From assembly GCF_001269885.1 (NCBI RefSeq), contig NZ_LHVH01000005.1, positions 106,895 to 170,894 of the forward strand: a stretch of 64,000 bases of DNA. Reading direction: 5' to 3'. Position numbers and translations under genes: made by a program. The stretch comes from Pseudomonas kilonensis. GTDB lineage: Bacteria; Pseudomonadota; Gammaproteobacteria; Pseudomonadales; Pseudomonadaceae. Below, in pieces: positions 16,645-26,207 of this stretch; position 1 is the first letter of the stretch; each line of letters opens with the position of its first letter. The notes beneath the pieces were generated by a model. The model saw nothing but the letters and a program-made list of their open reading frames with translations, had not been told where the DNA came from and searched no databases.

Positions 16645-19557
16645 ATGCCGCTCACTACGTTGGTTCACCGTGCCAGTTTGCCAAGCCCACAGATCAGCGC
16701 CGAGCAGGCGTTGGTGCTGTTGCGCTTGAATTACGGACTCAGCGGCGACCTGCGACCCCTTGGCAGCAACCAGGACCTGAACTACCGCGTCGACAGCGAG
16801 CGCGGGCGCTTTGTGTTGAAAATTTGCCACGGCGACTACGCCGTCCAGGAGCTCCAGGCCCAACACGCTGCTCTCAAGCAGTTGGCCGGGCACGGCGCGG
16901 TGAAGGTGCCGCGGGTGATTACCGCCAGCAACGGCCAGGACCTGCTGACATTGGACGTCGACGGGCAAGCGGTCCATATGCGACTGCTGGAGTACATCGA
17001 CGGCCAGTCCCTCACGCAGCTCAAACACCTGCCGCCTGAGTTGGTGACCGGCCTGGGCCGCCTGTGCGCGGAAATGGACCTGGCCCTGGCGACATTCGAC
17101 CACCCAGGCCTGGAGCGCACCCTGCAATGGGACGCGCGCCACGCCCCCGCCCTGATCGATCACTTGTTGCCTGTCATCGACGACGATCAGCGGCGGCAAC
17201 TGATCACCGAGGTCGCGCAACAGGCCGAGCGGCGCTTGCAGCCGCTCAAGGCCAGCCTGCCGGTGCAGGCGATCCACATGGACATCACCGATGACAACGT
17301 GGTCTGGCAGCGCGATGCCCAGCGCCAATGGCAATTGCAGGGCGTCATCGATTTCGGCGACCTGATCCGCACTTGGCGCATCACCGACTTGTCGGTGACC
17401 TGCGCCGCCCTGCTGCACCACGCCGACGGCGATCCGTTCTTTATCTTGCCGGCGATCAAGGCCTATCACGCGGTCAATCCCTTGCAACGTGAAGAACTGC
17501 TGGCGCTATGGCCACTGGTCGTGGCACGCGCCGCGGTACTGGTGCTCAGCGGTGAGCAGCAGGTTTCCATCGACCCGGACAACCAATACAGCCGCGACAA
17601 CCTGGCCCATGAGTGGGAGATTTTCCGGGTCGCGCACTCGGTGCCCCTCGAACTGATGGAAGCGGCGATTCTCACCGCCGTCGGCCACAGCCTGCCGGCC
17701 ATTGCCAGCGAAGGCTTTGCGCCGCTGTTGCCGACCCTGGTGGGGCGTGAATTTGCCTTGATTGACCTGGGTGTACTGAGCCCGCATTTCGAGGCCGGCA
17801 ATTGGGAGCAACCGGGGATCGACCAGCGCCTGTTGAGCGAGGCCGCTGGCGTTCACGGCCTGGCCGCCAACCGCTACGGGCAGTACCGGTTATCCCGCAC
17901 CCGACCGGACAGCGCCGTCGAGCCCGATACTTATCCACTGCACGTGGAGTTGAGCGTTCCTCAGGGGACGCCGCTCGAATCCCCGTTCGCTGGGGTCGTG
18001 CACAAGACGGCCGACGGCCTGTTGCAGCTGGACAGCGCGCAGTTGAGCGTGCGGCTGTGGGGCGTGACGTCGCCGCTGCATTCCGGCGCGGCACTGGTCA
18101 AGGGGCAGGTGCTGGGCGAAGTGACGGGGCCGTTGCGGGTCCAGTTGTGTCGGGGCTCCCAGGTGAATCCACCGTTGTTCTGCGTACCTTCCAGGGCATT
18201 GGCCTGGCAGGCGCTTTGCCCTTCGCCGGCGGTGCTGCTGGGGCTGGCTTGTGATGCCGAGCCGGAGATCGATCCCGACGCGCTGCTGGCCCGTCGCGAT
18301 GCGAGCTTTGCCCGTTCGCAAAAGCACTACTACGTCGACCCGCCGCGTATCGAGCGCGGCTGGCGCAACCACCTGATCGACATGCAGGGCCGCTCGTACC
18401 TGGACATGCTCAATAATGTCGCGGTACTGGGCCACGGCCATCCACGCATGGCGGCGGTGGCTGCCCGGCAATGGTCGCTGCTCAATACCAACTCGCGTTT
18501 TCACTACGCGGCGATTGCCGAATTTTCCGAGCGCCTGCTGGCGCTGTCGCCCTCCAACATGGATCGGGTGTTCCTGGTCAACAGCGGCACCGAGGCCAAC
18601 GACCTGGCGATCCGCCTGGCCTGGGCCTACAGCGGCGGGCGGGACATGCTCAGCGTATTGGAGGCCTATCACGGCTGGTCGGTGGCGGCCGATGCGGTCT
18701 CGACCTCCATCGCTGACAATCCCCAGGCCCTGAGCAGCCGCCCGGACTGGGTGCATCCGGTGACCGCACCGAACACCTATCGCGGCGAATTCCGTGGCCC
18801 CGACACTGCGCCGGATTACGTGCGCAGCGTCGAACACAACCTGGCGAAAATCGCCGAGAGTAAACGCCAGCTCGCCGGTTTCATCTGCGAACCGGTGTAC
18901 GGCAACGCCGGTGGGATCGCGCTGCCGCCTGGTTATCTCAAACAGGTCTACGCGATGGTGCGTGAGCGCGGTGGGGTCTGCATCGCCGACGAAGTACAGG
19001 TCGGTTATGGGCGCATGGGCGAGTTTTTCTGGGGCTTCGAAGAGCAAGGCGTGGTGCCGGACATCATCACCATGGCCAAGGGCATGGGCAACGGCCAGCC
19101 GCTGGGCGCGGTCATCACCCGCCGGGAAATCGCCGAGGCGCTGGAAGCCGAGGGGTATTTCTTCTCGTCGGCCGGTGGCAGCCCGGTCAGTTGCCAGATC
19201 GGCATGGCGGTGCTGGATGTCATGGAAGAAGACAATCTCTGGGAAAACGCCCGGGTAGTGGGCGGGCATTTCAAGGCGCGGCTGGAGGCCTTGATCGACC
19301 GCTATCCATTGGTCGGCGCGGTGCATGGCTCCGGGTTCTACCTGGGCGTGGAACTGATCCGCGACCGCAACACCCTGGAGCCGGCCACTGAAGAAACCAC
19401 GGCGTTGTGCAACCGCCTGCGAGCGTTGGGGATCTTCATGCAACCGACCGGCGATTACCTGAACATCCTCAAGATCAAACCGCCGATGGTCACCACGCGC
19501 CAGAGCGTGGATTTCTTCGTCGATATGCTGGTGAAGGTCTTGGACGAGGGGCTGTAA
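16645..19557 (+). CDS. Three-domain fusion: APH-type kinase + M23-like domain + class III aminotransferase
   Basis: A 970-residue protein. Residues about 1-350 are an aminoglycoside/homoserine-kinase-type phosphotransferase with catalytic loop [13 protein letters not shown] (Asp213) and metal motif VIDFGD (Asp236). Residues about 400-530 resemble the lipoyl-like M23 peptidase fold ([30 protein letters not shown]) without a convincing zinc site. Residues about 550-970 are a fold-type I class III aminotransferase ([31 protein letters not shown] lysine Lys812 in [14 protein letters not shown]). This resembles ethanolamine-phosphate phospho-lyase-type relatives in which a kinase phosphorylates an amino alcohol that the PLP domain then cleaves, but the substrate is unknown. 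Agmatine deiminase follows after about 260 bp. Confidence 0.88.
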   Translation: MPLTTLVHRASLPSPQISAEQALVLLRLNYGLSGDLRPLGSNQDLNYRVDSERGRFVLKICHGDYAVQELQAQHAALKQLAGHGAVKVPRVITASNGQDLLTLDVDGQAVHMRLLEYIDGQSLTQLKHLPPELVTGLGRLCAEMDLALATFDHPGLERTLQWDARHAPALIDHLLPVIDDDQRRQLITEVAQQAERRLQPLKASLPVQAIHMDITDDNVVWQRDAQRQWQLQGVIDFGDLIRTWRITDLSVTCAALLHHADGDPFFILPAIKAYHAVNPLQREELLALWPLVVARAAVLVLSGEQQVSIDPDNQYSRDNLAHEWEIFRVAHSVPLELMEAAILTAVGHSLPAIASEGFAPLLPTLVGREFALIDLGVLSPHFEAGNWEQPGIDQRLLSEAAGVHGLAANRYGQYRLSRTRPDSAVEPDTYPLHVELSVPQGTPLESPFAGVVHKTADGLLQLDSAQLSVRLWGVTSPLHSGAALVKGQVLGEVTGPLRVQLCRGSQVNPPLFCVPSRALAWQALCPSPAVLLGLACDAEPEIDPDALLARRDASFARSQKHYYVDPPRIERGWRNHLIDMQGRSYLDMLNNVAVLGHGHPRMAAVAARQWSLLNTNSRFHYAAIAEFSERLLALSPSNMDRVFLVNSGTEANDLAIRLAWAYSGGRDMLSVLEAYHGWSVAADAVSTSIADNPQALSSRPDWVHPVTAPNTYRGEFRGPDTAPDYVRSVEHNLAKIAESKRQLAGFICEPVYGNAGGIALPPGYLKQVYAMVRERGGVCIADEVQVGYGRMGEFFWGFEEQGVVPDIITMAKGMGNGQPLGAVITRREIAEALEAEGYFFSSAGGSPVSCQIGMAVLDVMEEDNLWENARVVGGHFKARLEALIDRYPLVGAVHGSGFYLGVELIRDRNTLEPATEETTALCNRLRALGIFMQPTGDYLNILKIKPPMVTTRQSVDFFVDMLVKVLDEGL

Positions 19558-19593
19558 TCGATCGGGAACGCCAGGCTGTAAAGCTGTGTTCCC

Positions 19594-19684
19594 CTGTGGG
19601 AGCGGGCTTGCTCGCGAAAGCGGTGTGTCAGTCACCGCATAGGTCGCTGACCCGACGCCTTCGCGAGCAAGCCCGCTCCCACAG
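19594..19684. repeat. REPIN after the fusion gene
   Basis: Inverted REP pair of the GGG variant: CTGTGGGAGCGGGCTTGCTC from 19594 and the complementary GCAAGCCCGCTCCCACAG ending at 19684. Confidence 0.9.
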
Positions 19685-19817
19685 ATATCTCGTTATAAAA
19701 TCGATTTTTGTCGGTGTTTTCAGCTGTTTTTTGATTGCGTTTAGTCTTTCTGACTTTATTAGTCGATATTTATCGTTTATAAAGTTGCCACTGCCCCATC
19801 GCCCAGGAGATGACCCC

Positions 19818-20924
19818 ATGACAACGTTGCACAGCACTCCCCGCGCGGATGGTTTCCACATGCCTGCCGAGTGGGCGACCCAGACCCAGGTCTGGATGAT
19901 CTGGCCCGAGCGCCCGGACAACTGGCGCCTGGGTGGCAAGCCCGCGCAGGCTGCCCACGTAGCGGTCGCCAAGGCCATCGCCCGTTTTGAGCCGGTGACT
20001 GTGGCGGTGTCTGCGGCCCAATACGAAAATGCCCGGGCGCGTCTCGACGTGCCGAATATCCGCCTGGTGGAAATGTCCAGTGACGACGCTTGGGTCCGCG
20101 ACACAGGGCCGACGTTTGTCATCAATGACAACGGTGAAGTGCGCGGTGTCGATTGGGATTTCAACGCCTGGGGCGGTTTCGACGGTGGCCTGTACACGCC
20201 GTGGAACCGTGATGCGCAAGTGGCCGGCAAGATCCTCGAGATCGAGCGCAGCCCGCGTTATTGCACCGAAGGTTTTGTGCTCGAGGGCGGTTCGATCCAC
20301 GTGGACGGCGAAGGCACCCTGATCACCACCGAAGAGTGCCTGCTCAACCGCAATCGCAACCCGCACTTGAGCCGCGAAGAGATCGAGGCAGTGCTCAGCG
20401 CGCAGTTGGCGGTGGACAAGATCATCTGGCTGCCTGATGGTCTGTTCAATGACGAGACCGACGGCCATGTGGATAACTTTTGCTGCTACGTGCGGCCGGG
20501 TGAAGTCCTGCTTGCCTGGACCGACGACCCGCAAGACCCTAACTACACCCGCTGCCACGCAGCGATGAACGTGCTGCAAAACAGCACTGACGCCAAGGGA
20601 CGCCCATTCACAGTGCATAAAATGCCGATTCCGGGGCCGTTGTATGCCACCGAGCAAGAGTGTGCCGGCGTGGATACGGTGGAGGGTTCCCAGGAGCGTA
20701 ACCCGTCGGTACGGCTGGCCGGTTCCTACGTGAATTTCCTGATCGTCAACGGCGGCATCATCGCGCCAAGCTTTGACGATCCGCTGGACACGCCGGCCAG
20801 GGACATCCTGCAGAACCTGTTCCCGCAGCACGAAGTGGTCATGGTACCGGGGCGCGAACTGTTACTGGGGGGTGGGAATATCCATTGCCTTACACAACAG
20901 CAACCTGCGCCGCGGGCAAAATGA
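19818..20924 (+). CDS. aguA: Agmatine deiminase
   Basis: A 368-residue guanidine-modifying (pentein) enzyme that converts agmatine to N-carbamoylputrescine and ammonia in arginine-to-putrescine catabolism. Signatures are [35 protein letters not shown] (catalytic Asp), [15 protein letters not shown] and the nucleophile Cys357 in [16 protein letters not shown] 19818 is preceded by AGGAGA; an ATG at 19810 runs into a stop at once. No N-carbamoylputrescine amidase (aguB) is adjacent. The large aminotransferase fusion upstream may be functionally linked to amine metabolism. Confidence 0.95.
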   Translation: MTTLHSTPRADGFHMPAEWATQTQVWMIWPERPDNWRLGGKPAQAAHVAVAKAIARFEPVTVAVSAAQYENARARLDVPNIRLVEMSSDDAWVRDTGPTFVINDNGEVRGVDWDFNAWGGFDGGLYTPWNRDAQVAGKILEIERSPRYCTEGFVLEGGSIHVDGEGTLITTEECLLNRNRNPHLSREEIEAVLSAQLAVDKIIWLPDGLFNDETDGHVDNFCCYVRPGEVLLAWTDDPQDPNYTRCHAAMNVLQNSTDAKGRPFTVHKMPIPGPLYATEQECAGVDTVEGSQERNPSVRLAGSYVNFLIVNGGIIAPSFDDPLDTPARDILQNLFPQHEVVMVPGRELLLGGGNIHCLTQQQPAPRAK

Positions 20925-20994
20925 GTGGCGATGTAACAGCTGGGTGATAACGACCGCGCCGGCTCTAGGCCGGCGGTTTTGGATCCATCCCGGC

Positions 20995-21028
20995 AAGCCC
21001 GCGGCCTGATTGGTGCGCGGGTTTTTTT
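20995..21028 (+). terminator. Intrinsic terminator downstream of aguA
   Basis: A GC-rich stem (CCCGCG at 20998-21003 with CGCGGG at 21016-21021) followed by seven T to 21028. A second, weaker dyad GCCGGC...GCCGGC lies at about 20958-20974 just upstream. Confidence 0.75.
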
Positions 21029-21166
21029 GTGCCTGTTTATTGGCGTGACGGATACATTGGCATAGCTCTTGTATCTGTACTTCGGCAGTTCTGGGGAGAG
21101 AACTGAGTTGTTTTGTCATAAACCTTGGATAAATTGGCCGCTCATCAACCAGGAGAGGGCGCTGGA

Positions 21167-21367
21167 ATGAATATGATAAGCGAGCGCACATGCCATCCCT
21201 TGGCCGTTAATGGTGAGTCGCTTCAAGCCTTGGCGCAGTGGTTGAAGTCCAACGGAACGCGTCAGATCAGAGAACCTGATCCGCGCCGGATGATCGTTGA
21301 GCGTTACCCCGTTGGCCTGTTCAGCGAGGCGGAGCTGGAAGCGTTGTGGGATGTGATGCAAGGATAG
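21167..21367 (+). CDS. Small hypothetical protein, 66 aa
   Basis: A small protein starting MNMISERTCHPLAVNGESLQ and ending FSEAELEALWDVMQG, with no membrane segment or signal peptide. The case for a real gene is an AGGAGA ribosome site at 21151-21156, an ATG at 21167, and an intrinsic terminator straight after the stop, so it forms its own transcription unit between two clear terminators. The basic patch REPDPRRMIVERYP sits in the middle. I do not recognise the family. Confidence 0.6.
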   Translation: MNMISERTCHPLAVNGESLQALAQWLKSNGTRQIREPDPRRMIVERYPVGLFSEAELEALWDVMQG

Positions 21368-21383
21368 AAATCGACGGATTGAT

Positions 21384-21419
21384 AAAAAGCGCTGGCCGGG
21401 ATGGCAGCGCTTTTTTTGT
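21384..21419 (+). terminator. Intrinsic terminator of the small gene
   Basis: Stem AAAAAGCGCTG / CAGCGCTTTTTTT around the loop GCCGGGATGG, about 20 bases after the stop at 21367, ending in a run of seven T. Confidence 0.85.
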
Positions 21420-21449
21420 GTCCGCCGGACTTGCGGGCTGATGCAACTC

Positions 21450-21540
21450 GTGTGGGAGCGGGCTTGCTCGCGAAAGCGGTGTGTCAGGCACCGCATATGT
21501 AGCTGACCCGACGCCTTCGCGAGCAAGCCCGCTCCCACAG
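21450..21540. repeat. REPIN before the DsbA-like gene
   Basis: Inverted REP pair almost identical to the one at 19594-19684 (TGTGGGAGCGGGCTTGCTCG and its complement ending CTCCCACAG), including a matching spacer (GTGTGTCAG, CACCGCATA, GACCCGACGCC). The two copies are 1.9 kb apart, which suggests recent duplication. Confidence 0.9.
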
Positions 21541-21665
21541 GATCAGTGTTCACCATGGGTATTCGACCGATCCGCGAAACAGATTGAAAGCCATTCCAGC
21601 GTTTTTCCGCAGTGCTCCAGAGACTACCCTGCTGCCATCGAATCCTCATGGCTAGCGGAGTCCCC

Positions 21666-22337
21666 ATGACCACTCTTCATTATATCTACGACCCGCTGTG
21701 CGGCTGGTGTTACGGCGCCAAGCCGTTGGTGCAGGCCGCCCGGACCGTTTTGCCGGTGATTGCCCATGGCGGCGGCATGATGACCGGTGCCAATCGCCAG
21801 CAGGTCTCGCCGCAGTTGCGCAATTACGTGATGCCCCACGACCGGCGCATTGCCGAGCATTCCGGGCAACCATTTGGCGAGGCCTATTTCGAAGGTCTGC
21901 TGCGCGACCACAGCGCCGTGTTCGATTCGGCGCCGCCGACCGCCGCCATCCTCGCTGCCGAACAGCTCGGCGGCCACGGCCTGGAGTTGCTCGGGCGCCT
22001 GCAAACCGCACACTACGTCGAAGGCCGGCGCATCGCTGACGAAACCGTCCTGCTGGAGCTCGCCCAAACAATCGGCCTGCCGGCCCAGGCGTTCCTGACG
22101 GCATTCAGCACGGTTGATGTGCAAGGGCATATCAAGGCCAGTCGCACCTTGCTGGCCCAGGTCGGCGGCCAGGGTTTCCCAACCTTGGCCTTGGAGCAGG
22201 ATGGCCAGTTCACGCTGATCGACATCGGCCCTTGGTTCGGCAAGCCCGAGGCATTCGCCCAATGGCTGACGCAAGCCTTGCCGGTTCAGGCCTCCACGTC
22301 ATCAGCGGCCTGCGGTCTTGACGGTTGTTCGCGGTGA
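21666..22337 (+). CDS. DsbA-family thiol oxidoreductase (cytoplasmic, CGWC)
   Basis: A 223-residue thioredoxin-fold protein with the active-site pair Cys12-Gly-Trp-Cys15 in IYDPLCGWCYGAKP at the very N-terminus, a helical insertion, and the cis-Pro loop QGFPTLALEQDG. There is no signal peptide, so it acts in the cytoplasm, like FrnE/2-hydroxychromene-isomerase-type DsbA relatives and unlike periplasmic DsbA. The C-terminus carries an extra cysteine pair (CGLDGCSR). ATG 21666 follows the upstream in-frame codons without a clear ribosome site. The substrate is unknown. Confidence 0.85.
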   Translation: MTTLHYIYDPLCGWCYGAKPLVQAARTVLPVIAHGGGMMTGANRQQVSPQLRNYVMPHDRRIAEHSGQPFGEAYFEGLLRDHSAVFDSAPPTAAILAAEQLGGHGLELLGRLQTAHYVEGRRIADETVLLELAQTIGLPAQAFLTAFSTVDVQGHIKASRTLLAQVGGQGFPTLALEQDGQFTLIDIGPWFGKPEAFAQWLTQALPVQASTSSAACGLDGCSR

Positions 22338-22454
22338 GCAGTTCTTAGACATTTTTTGCCTAATTACAGACGTTTCACGAAATTGACACACCGTTGAGGG
22401 CGCGACTAGGATTCGCCTACGCCTGTGGCTAACAACCATGACTCTTAAATAATA

Positions 22455-22492
22455 AAAAGGCCCGACACGATCACTCGTGGGCGGGCCTTTTC
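22455..22492 (+). terminator. Intrinsic terminator upstream of the porin gene
   Basis: Stem AAAAGGCCCG / CGGGCCTTTT separated by about 18 bases containing the smaller dyad CACGATCACTCGTG. It lies between the DsbA-like gene and the porin, and could terminate the former or attenuate the latter. Confidence 0.7.
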
Positions 22493-22586
22493 ATTATTTC
22501 CAGGAGCAAGAGTCCGAAAAAGAGCGCAAAAGCGCCATTTCGGTTGCCCGCCACAGTGCGTATCAACCCGTACAAGGAAAATAATC

Positions 22587-23873
22587 ATGTTGAACAAGCG
22601 CATTAGTTTGATCGCACTGGGGATCTTGAGCACGACACACGCCATGGCCAACGACCAGGCGCAGTCCAAAGGGTTCGTTGAAGACAGCAGCTTGAAAGTG
22701 CTGTTGCGCAACGCTTATATCAACCGCGACTACAAAGATGGCAACGAAGACAAGGCCGAATGGGGCCAGGCGGCCATCGGTACCTTCTCGTCCGGCTTCA
22801 CCCAGGGCACCGTGGGTGTCGGTGTGGATGCGTTCGGCCTGTACGCGCTGCGTCTGGACGGCGGTAAAGGCCGCAGCGGGGCGGGCGGCATCGACTTCTT
22901 CAAGCAAGGCGACAGCGGCAACGCCGCCGATGACCTGTCCAAGTTCGGGGCAGCGGTCAAGTTCCGCGTCTCCAACACCGTGCTGGCCTACGGTGACCAG
23001 ATGCCGGCCCTGCCGGTGCTCAGCTATGACAACTCGCGCCTGCTGCCGGAAAGCTACACCGGCACGCTGATCACCTCCAAGGAGATCAAGGGCCTGGAAC
23101 TCAATGCCGGCCGTTTCACCGCCGAATCGCGCAAGAGTGCTGAAGGCCGCGACAGCGGTGGCCTGAAGTCGATCAACGTCTTGGGCGGCAGCTATCAGTT
23201 CACCGAGCAGTTCAAGGCTTCGCTCTACGCCTCGGATGTCGAGGACGTATTGAAGAAGCAATACGTGAACGCCAACTACGTGTTCCCGCTGGCCAAGGAT
23301 CAGTCCCTGACCCTGGACTTCAACGGTTATCGCACCAAGCTGGACAACAGCTACGTTCGTGAAAACAACGTCACCGGCGACGACAACAAGATCTGGAGCC
23401 TGGCTGCCACCTTCGCCACAGGACCGCACAGTTTCACGCTTGCCCACCAGCGCAGCACTGGTGACAGCAACCTGGGTTATGCCTACGGTGGCTATCAGCG
23501 CGAGCAGAATCGTGTGGGTGATGGCGGTAACACGATCTACCTGGCCAACTCCTACTGGTCCGACTTCAACGCTGAAGACGAACGCAGCTGGCAGTTGGGC
23601 TATGGCCTGGACTTCACCACGTTCGGCGTACCGGGCCTGACCTATAACGTCGCTTATGTGCGTGGCGATAACATCACCACGTCCACCAGCGAAGGCGGTA
23701 CCGAGCGCGAGATCTTCAACCAGTTCAAGTACGTGGTCCAGAGCGGCCCGGCCAAGGACTTGAGCGTAAGGTTGCGCAGTTCCGTGCTGCGGGTGTCGCA
23801 GAAGTCCAGCGAGTACAACGTCAGCGGCAATGAGCTGCGGGTGTTCGTGGATTACCCGATCAACGTCTTCTGA
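22587..23873 (+). CDS. OprD-family outer-membrane porin
   Basis: A 428-residue outer-membrane protein. The signal peptide ends at MLNKRISLIALGILSTTHAM / A-NDQ (about residue 22). The mature protein shows OprD landmarks: GFVEDSSLKVLLRNAYINRD at the N-terminus, EWGQAAIGTFSSGFTQGTVG, the LPVLSYDNSRLLPESYTG loop-3 segment, SRKSAEGRDSGGLKS, and a terminal aromatic residue (INVF) for BAM recognition. OprD porins form 18-stranded channels for basic amino acids, peptides or carboxylates; the substrate of this member is not readable from sequence. It is monocistronic, between a terminator and a repeat. Confidence 0.92.
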   Translation: MLNKRISLIALGILSTTHAMANDQAQSKGFVEDSSLKVLLRNAYINRDYKDGNEDKAEWGQAAIGTFSSGFTQGTVGVGVDAFGLYALRLDGGKGRSGAGGIDFFKQGDSGNAADDLSKFGAAVKFRVSNTVLAYGDQMPALPVLSYDNSRLLPESYTGTLITSKEIKGLELNAGRFTAESRKSAEGRDSGGLKSINVLGGSYQFTEQFKASLYASDVEDVLKKQYVNANYVFPLAKDQSLTLDFNGYRTKLDNSYVRENNVTGDDNKIWSLAATFATGPHSFTLAHQRSTGDSNLGYAYGGYQREQNRVGDGGNTIYLANSYWSDFNAEDERSWQLGYGLDFTTFGVPGLTYNVAYVRGDNITTSTSEGGTEREIFNQFKYVVQSGPAKDLSVRLRSSVLRVSQKSSEYNVSGNELRVFVDYPINVF

Positions 23874-23903
23874 TGCCTGAACAGGTTACAAACGTATAAA
23901 ACC

Positions 23904-24065
23904 GTGGCGAGGGAGCTTGCTCCCGCTGGCCGTAGGAGCTGCCGAAGGCTGCGATCTTTTGATCTTTTGATCTTTCGCTTGAGACTCAAGCGTCTGGGGA
24001 AAGATCGCAGCCTCGTTGCACTCGACAGCTCCTACGAGCCCAGCGAGGGCAAGCTCCCTTGCCAC
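23904..24065. repeat. Nested inverted repeat (REP within REP)
   Basis: Outer arms GTGGCGAGGGAGCTTGCTCC (from 23904) and the near-complement ending CTCCCTTGCCAC (to 24065) enclose inner arms GTAGGAGCTG (23932-23941) and CAGCTCCTAC (24026-24035), plus a further pair GGCTGCGATCTT / AAGATCGCAGCC. The loop holds the direct repeat GATCTTTT three times. Two different REP families are thus nested into one long hairpin. Confidence 0.85.
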
Positions 24066-24299
24066 AACTGATTCGTGCCTGCCTGAAGTGAATAGCGTTG
24101 CGACCTCAAACTCGGGTCTTTTTGGCTTTTAGTGCAATAAATACCGCTGTAACCGCCTGTTTCCCCGAGAAAAAGTCGTACTAATGCATCTTTGCCCGCC
24201 GTTTCAAGCTCCGCTTGAAATGCCTCAAATACTTTCTCATGGACGTAAATCCTGCACCTACTAGATTAGGCCGCTCAACGCAGCGGAGACCTATGAAAA
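24066..24299 (+). promoter_or_regulatory. Promoter region of the dioxygenase operon, with a dyad
   Basis: The 234 bp before the dioxygenase start contain a perfect 8-bp inverted repeat with 3-bp spacer, TTTCAAGC-TCC-GCTTGAAA at 24202-24220, a plausible regulator operator. No clean sigma-70 pair was found. GGAG at 24285-24288 serves the ATG at 24300. Confidence 0.45.
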
Positions 24300-25046
24300 A
24301 TGATCGTTCTGAACAGGGAAGTGGGCGAAGCGCTAAGACGTGACAAATACGTCAACGTTCGCGGTGGGGACTTCAACCTCTACGGTCATTTCGGCGATTT
24401 TGTCCGGCTGACCAAAAGCTGGGAAAACATGGAGCCCGACAGCTACTACGGCCAGGCCGAGTCAGGCATGCGTTTTCGCCGCTACAGCGACTTCGAATAC
24501 AACCCTACGACCCGTGAGCTTGCGCAGCTCGAACACCGGGCCTACGTTCAGTCCAAGGCCAACAACAGCTATGTCGGCGGACTGGAGCGGCACTTCGAGG
24601 ACTTTTCCAACGAAGTGATCAATTCGCCGGTGATGCGCAGCCTGATCGACACGGACTTCGAGGTTTACAAGAACGTCCTGCCGCAGGAATTGCACGATGA
24701 AATCTGGCAGTGCCAGATCCATCAGATCCGCATCGAGATCAAGCCGGGCAAACAACTGGAAATCACCCCCGAAGGGATTCACTGCGACGGCTATCCGTTC
24801 AGCGGCGTGCACTTCTGGGGCCGTCAGAATGTGGCAGGTGCGGAAAGTCGCTTGTACACCGCCCAGGAAGAGCAGCTGGCGGCGACAACCTACGAGGACA
24901 TCCTCGACACGACGTTTTTCCTGGATCGCGACATGCGCCATTACGTGACCCCGGCGCGCAACACCCATAGCCATGACATGGCGTACCGGCAGATCCTGGC
25001 CATTTCCTTCTCGCGGCCCGGGACCGCTTTCGACATTGTTCGCTGA
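24300..25046 (+). CDS. 2OG-Fe(II) dioxygenase, isoleucine-dioxygenase (IDO)-type
   Basis: A 248-residue protein of the 2OG-Fe dioxygenase family that includes Bacillus thuringiensis L-isoleucine-4-hydroxylase. Aligning from memory, the facial triad is His161-x-Asp163 in GIHCDGYPFSGVHFW and His214 in DMRHYVTPAR, and the 2-oxoglutarate-binding Arg is Arg230 in YRQILAISFS. Other matching blocks are RFRRYSDFEYNP and VINSPVMRSLIDTDF. It should hydroxylate a free aliphatic amino acid. ATG 24300 gives the full reading frame; an ATG at 24293 yields only 16 codons in another frame. A GNAT gene starts 13 bp after the stop, followed by azlCD. Confidence 0.85.
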   Translation: MIVLNREVGEALRRDKYVNVRGGDFNLYGHFGDFVRLTKSWENMEPDSYYGQAESGMRFRRYSDFEYNPTTRELAQLEHRAYVQSKANNSYVGGLERHFEDFSNEVINSPVMRSLIDTDFEVYKNVLPQELHDEIWQCQIHQIRIEIKPGKQLEITPEGIHCDGYPFSGVHFWGRQNVAGAESRLYTAQEEQLAATTYEDILDTTFFLDRDMRHYVTPARNTHSHDMAYRQILAISFSRPGTAFDIVR

Positions 25047-25059
25047 ACGGCTCGAACCC

Positions 25060-25497
25060 ATGGACGACCCGACGCAGCAGGTCCTGTTGCGCCGGACCAT
25101 GATCCGGGACGCCGAGCGACTGGAGCGGTTCTTTCGCGGTTTCGACGAAGTGTCGTTCTGCGAATGGCAGGACGCCCGATTCTTGCGCGGTGTGTTGTTG
25201 CAGGAAACCACCACCGCGTACCTGGCCATCGATGCGAGCGGTGAAGTCGTGGGCGCGGTGATCGGCGGCATGCTCGGTACCCGTGGCACGATCAATCACT
25301 TGGCGGTCAGCCCGCAGCATCGCACCAAAGGCCTGGGCCAGCGCCTGGTGGAAGCCGCATCGGCTGACATGAAGCGGGTCGGCGTGCTGCGCATGTTCCT
25401 TTTCGTCGATGATGCTAATCTGGCCGGCAAGCGTTTCTGGGCCGCCCAGGGGTTCTGTGAGCCCCGGGGTGAAATCACCTTCGAGAGGGATTTATGA
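25060..25497 (+). CDS. GNAT-family N-acetyltransferase
   Basis: A 145-residue GNAT protein. The acetyl-CoA pyrophosphate loop is the V-x-x-x-x-R-x-x-G-x-G segment VSPQHRTKGLGQRL, with the preceding strand GTRGTINHLA and the C-terminal FLFVDDANLAGKRFWAAQGF typical of small-molecule acetyltransferases. ATG 25060 lies 13 bp after the dioxygenase stop, and the end overlaps azlC (ATGA). In this operon it most simply acts on an amino acid or its hydroxylated form, but that is inference. Confidence 0.85.
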   Translation: MDDPTQQVLLRRTMIRDAERLERFFRGFDEVSFCEWQDARFLRGVLLQETTTAYLAIDASGEVVGAVIGGMLGTRGTINHLAVSPQHRTKGLGQRLVEAASADMKRVGVLRMFLFVDDANLAGKRFWAAQGFCEPRGEITFERDL

Positions 25498-26207
25498 ACA
25501 AGACTTCCAGCCAACCGCTGGCGGTCGAACCACAAGCCTCGCGTACCTTTGCTGAAGCCAGTCCGGTGGTAGCGGGTTATTTCACGGTTTCGTTTGTGTT
25601 CGGTCTGATGGCGGTCAACGCCGGGCTGCCCCTGTGGCTGCCGGTGGCGATGTGCCTGTTCGTTTATGCGGGCGCTGCGCAATTCGCCGCGCTGGCGTTG
25701 ATTTCCAGCGGTGCGTCGCTGACCACCATCGTGCTCACCACGTTCCTGATCAATGCCCGGCACATGCTGATGTCGGTCTACATGGCCAAGGCCCTGCGTG
25801 CGCTGGGGCTCAGCCGTTTCGAGCGCTGGTGCTACGCGGCGGGGCTGACGGACGAGTCGTTCGCGTTCCACAGCGTCAAGCTCGGCAGCGGGGCACCGGT
25901 GAGCGTGCGCTACCTGGTCGGCTTCAACCTGTTCTGCCACACATCCTGGGTGCTCGGTGGCTTGCTCGGCGCCGTGTGCGCGCAATACGCGGCGCACCTC
26001 ATCAAATACCAACTCGACTATGCCCTGACCGCGATGATGCTCTATGTGCTGGTTTCGTTGTGCAACACCCGCAACAAACTGATCGCGGCCCTGGCGGCTG
26101 TCGTCTGCATGGGCGGGCTGAGCCTGCTGGGCAGCTCGCCATTCAATGTCTTCATTGCCACGTTCGTTGGCTGCGGGGTGGGCGTATGCCTGACCAAACG
26201 TTCCTGA
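25494..26207 (+). CDS. azlC: AzlC-family branched-chain amino acid exporter, large subunit
   Basis: A 237-residue inner-membrane protein with about six to seven hydrophobic segments. The AzlC signatures are FGLMAVNAGLPLW, FVYAGAAQFAALALI, NARHMLMSVYMAKAL and LTDESFAFHS. AzlC with AzlD forms an exporter for valine, leucine, isoleucine and analogues (BrnFE/YgaZH-type). It overlaps the GNAT gene by 4 bp and azlD by 22 bp, so the four genes are one tightly coupled operon. Confidence 0.92.
   Translation: MNKTSSQPLAVEPQASRTFAEASPVVAGYFTVSFVFGLMAVNAGLPLWLPVAMCLFVYAGAAQFAALALISSGASLTTIVLTTFLINARHMLMSVYMAKALRALGLSRFERWCYAAGLTDESFAFHSVKLGSGAPVSVRYLVGFNLFCHTSWVLGGLLGAVCAQYAAHLIKYQLDYALTAMMLYVLVSLCNTRNKLIAALAAVVCMGGLSLLGSSPFNVFIATFVGCGVGVCLTKRS

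Noticed and set aside
24293..24343. Earlier ATG for the dioxygenase gene
   Set aside because: The frame from 24293 meets a stop after 16 codons; ATG 24300 gives the complete protein with a usable Shine-Dalgarno.
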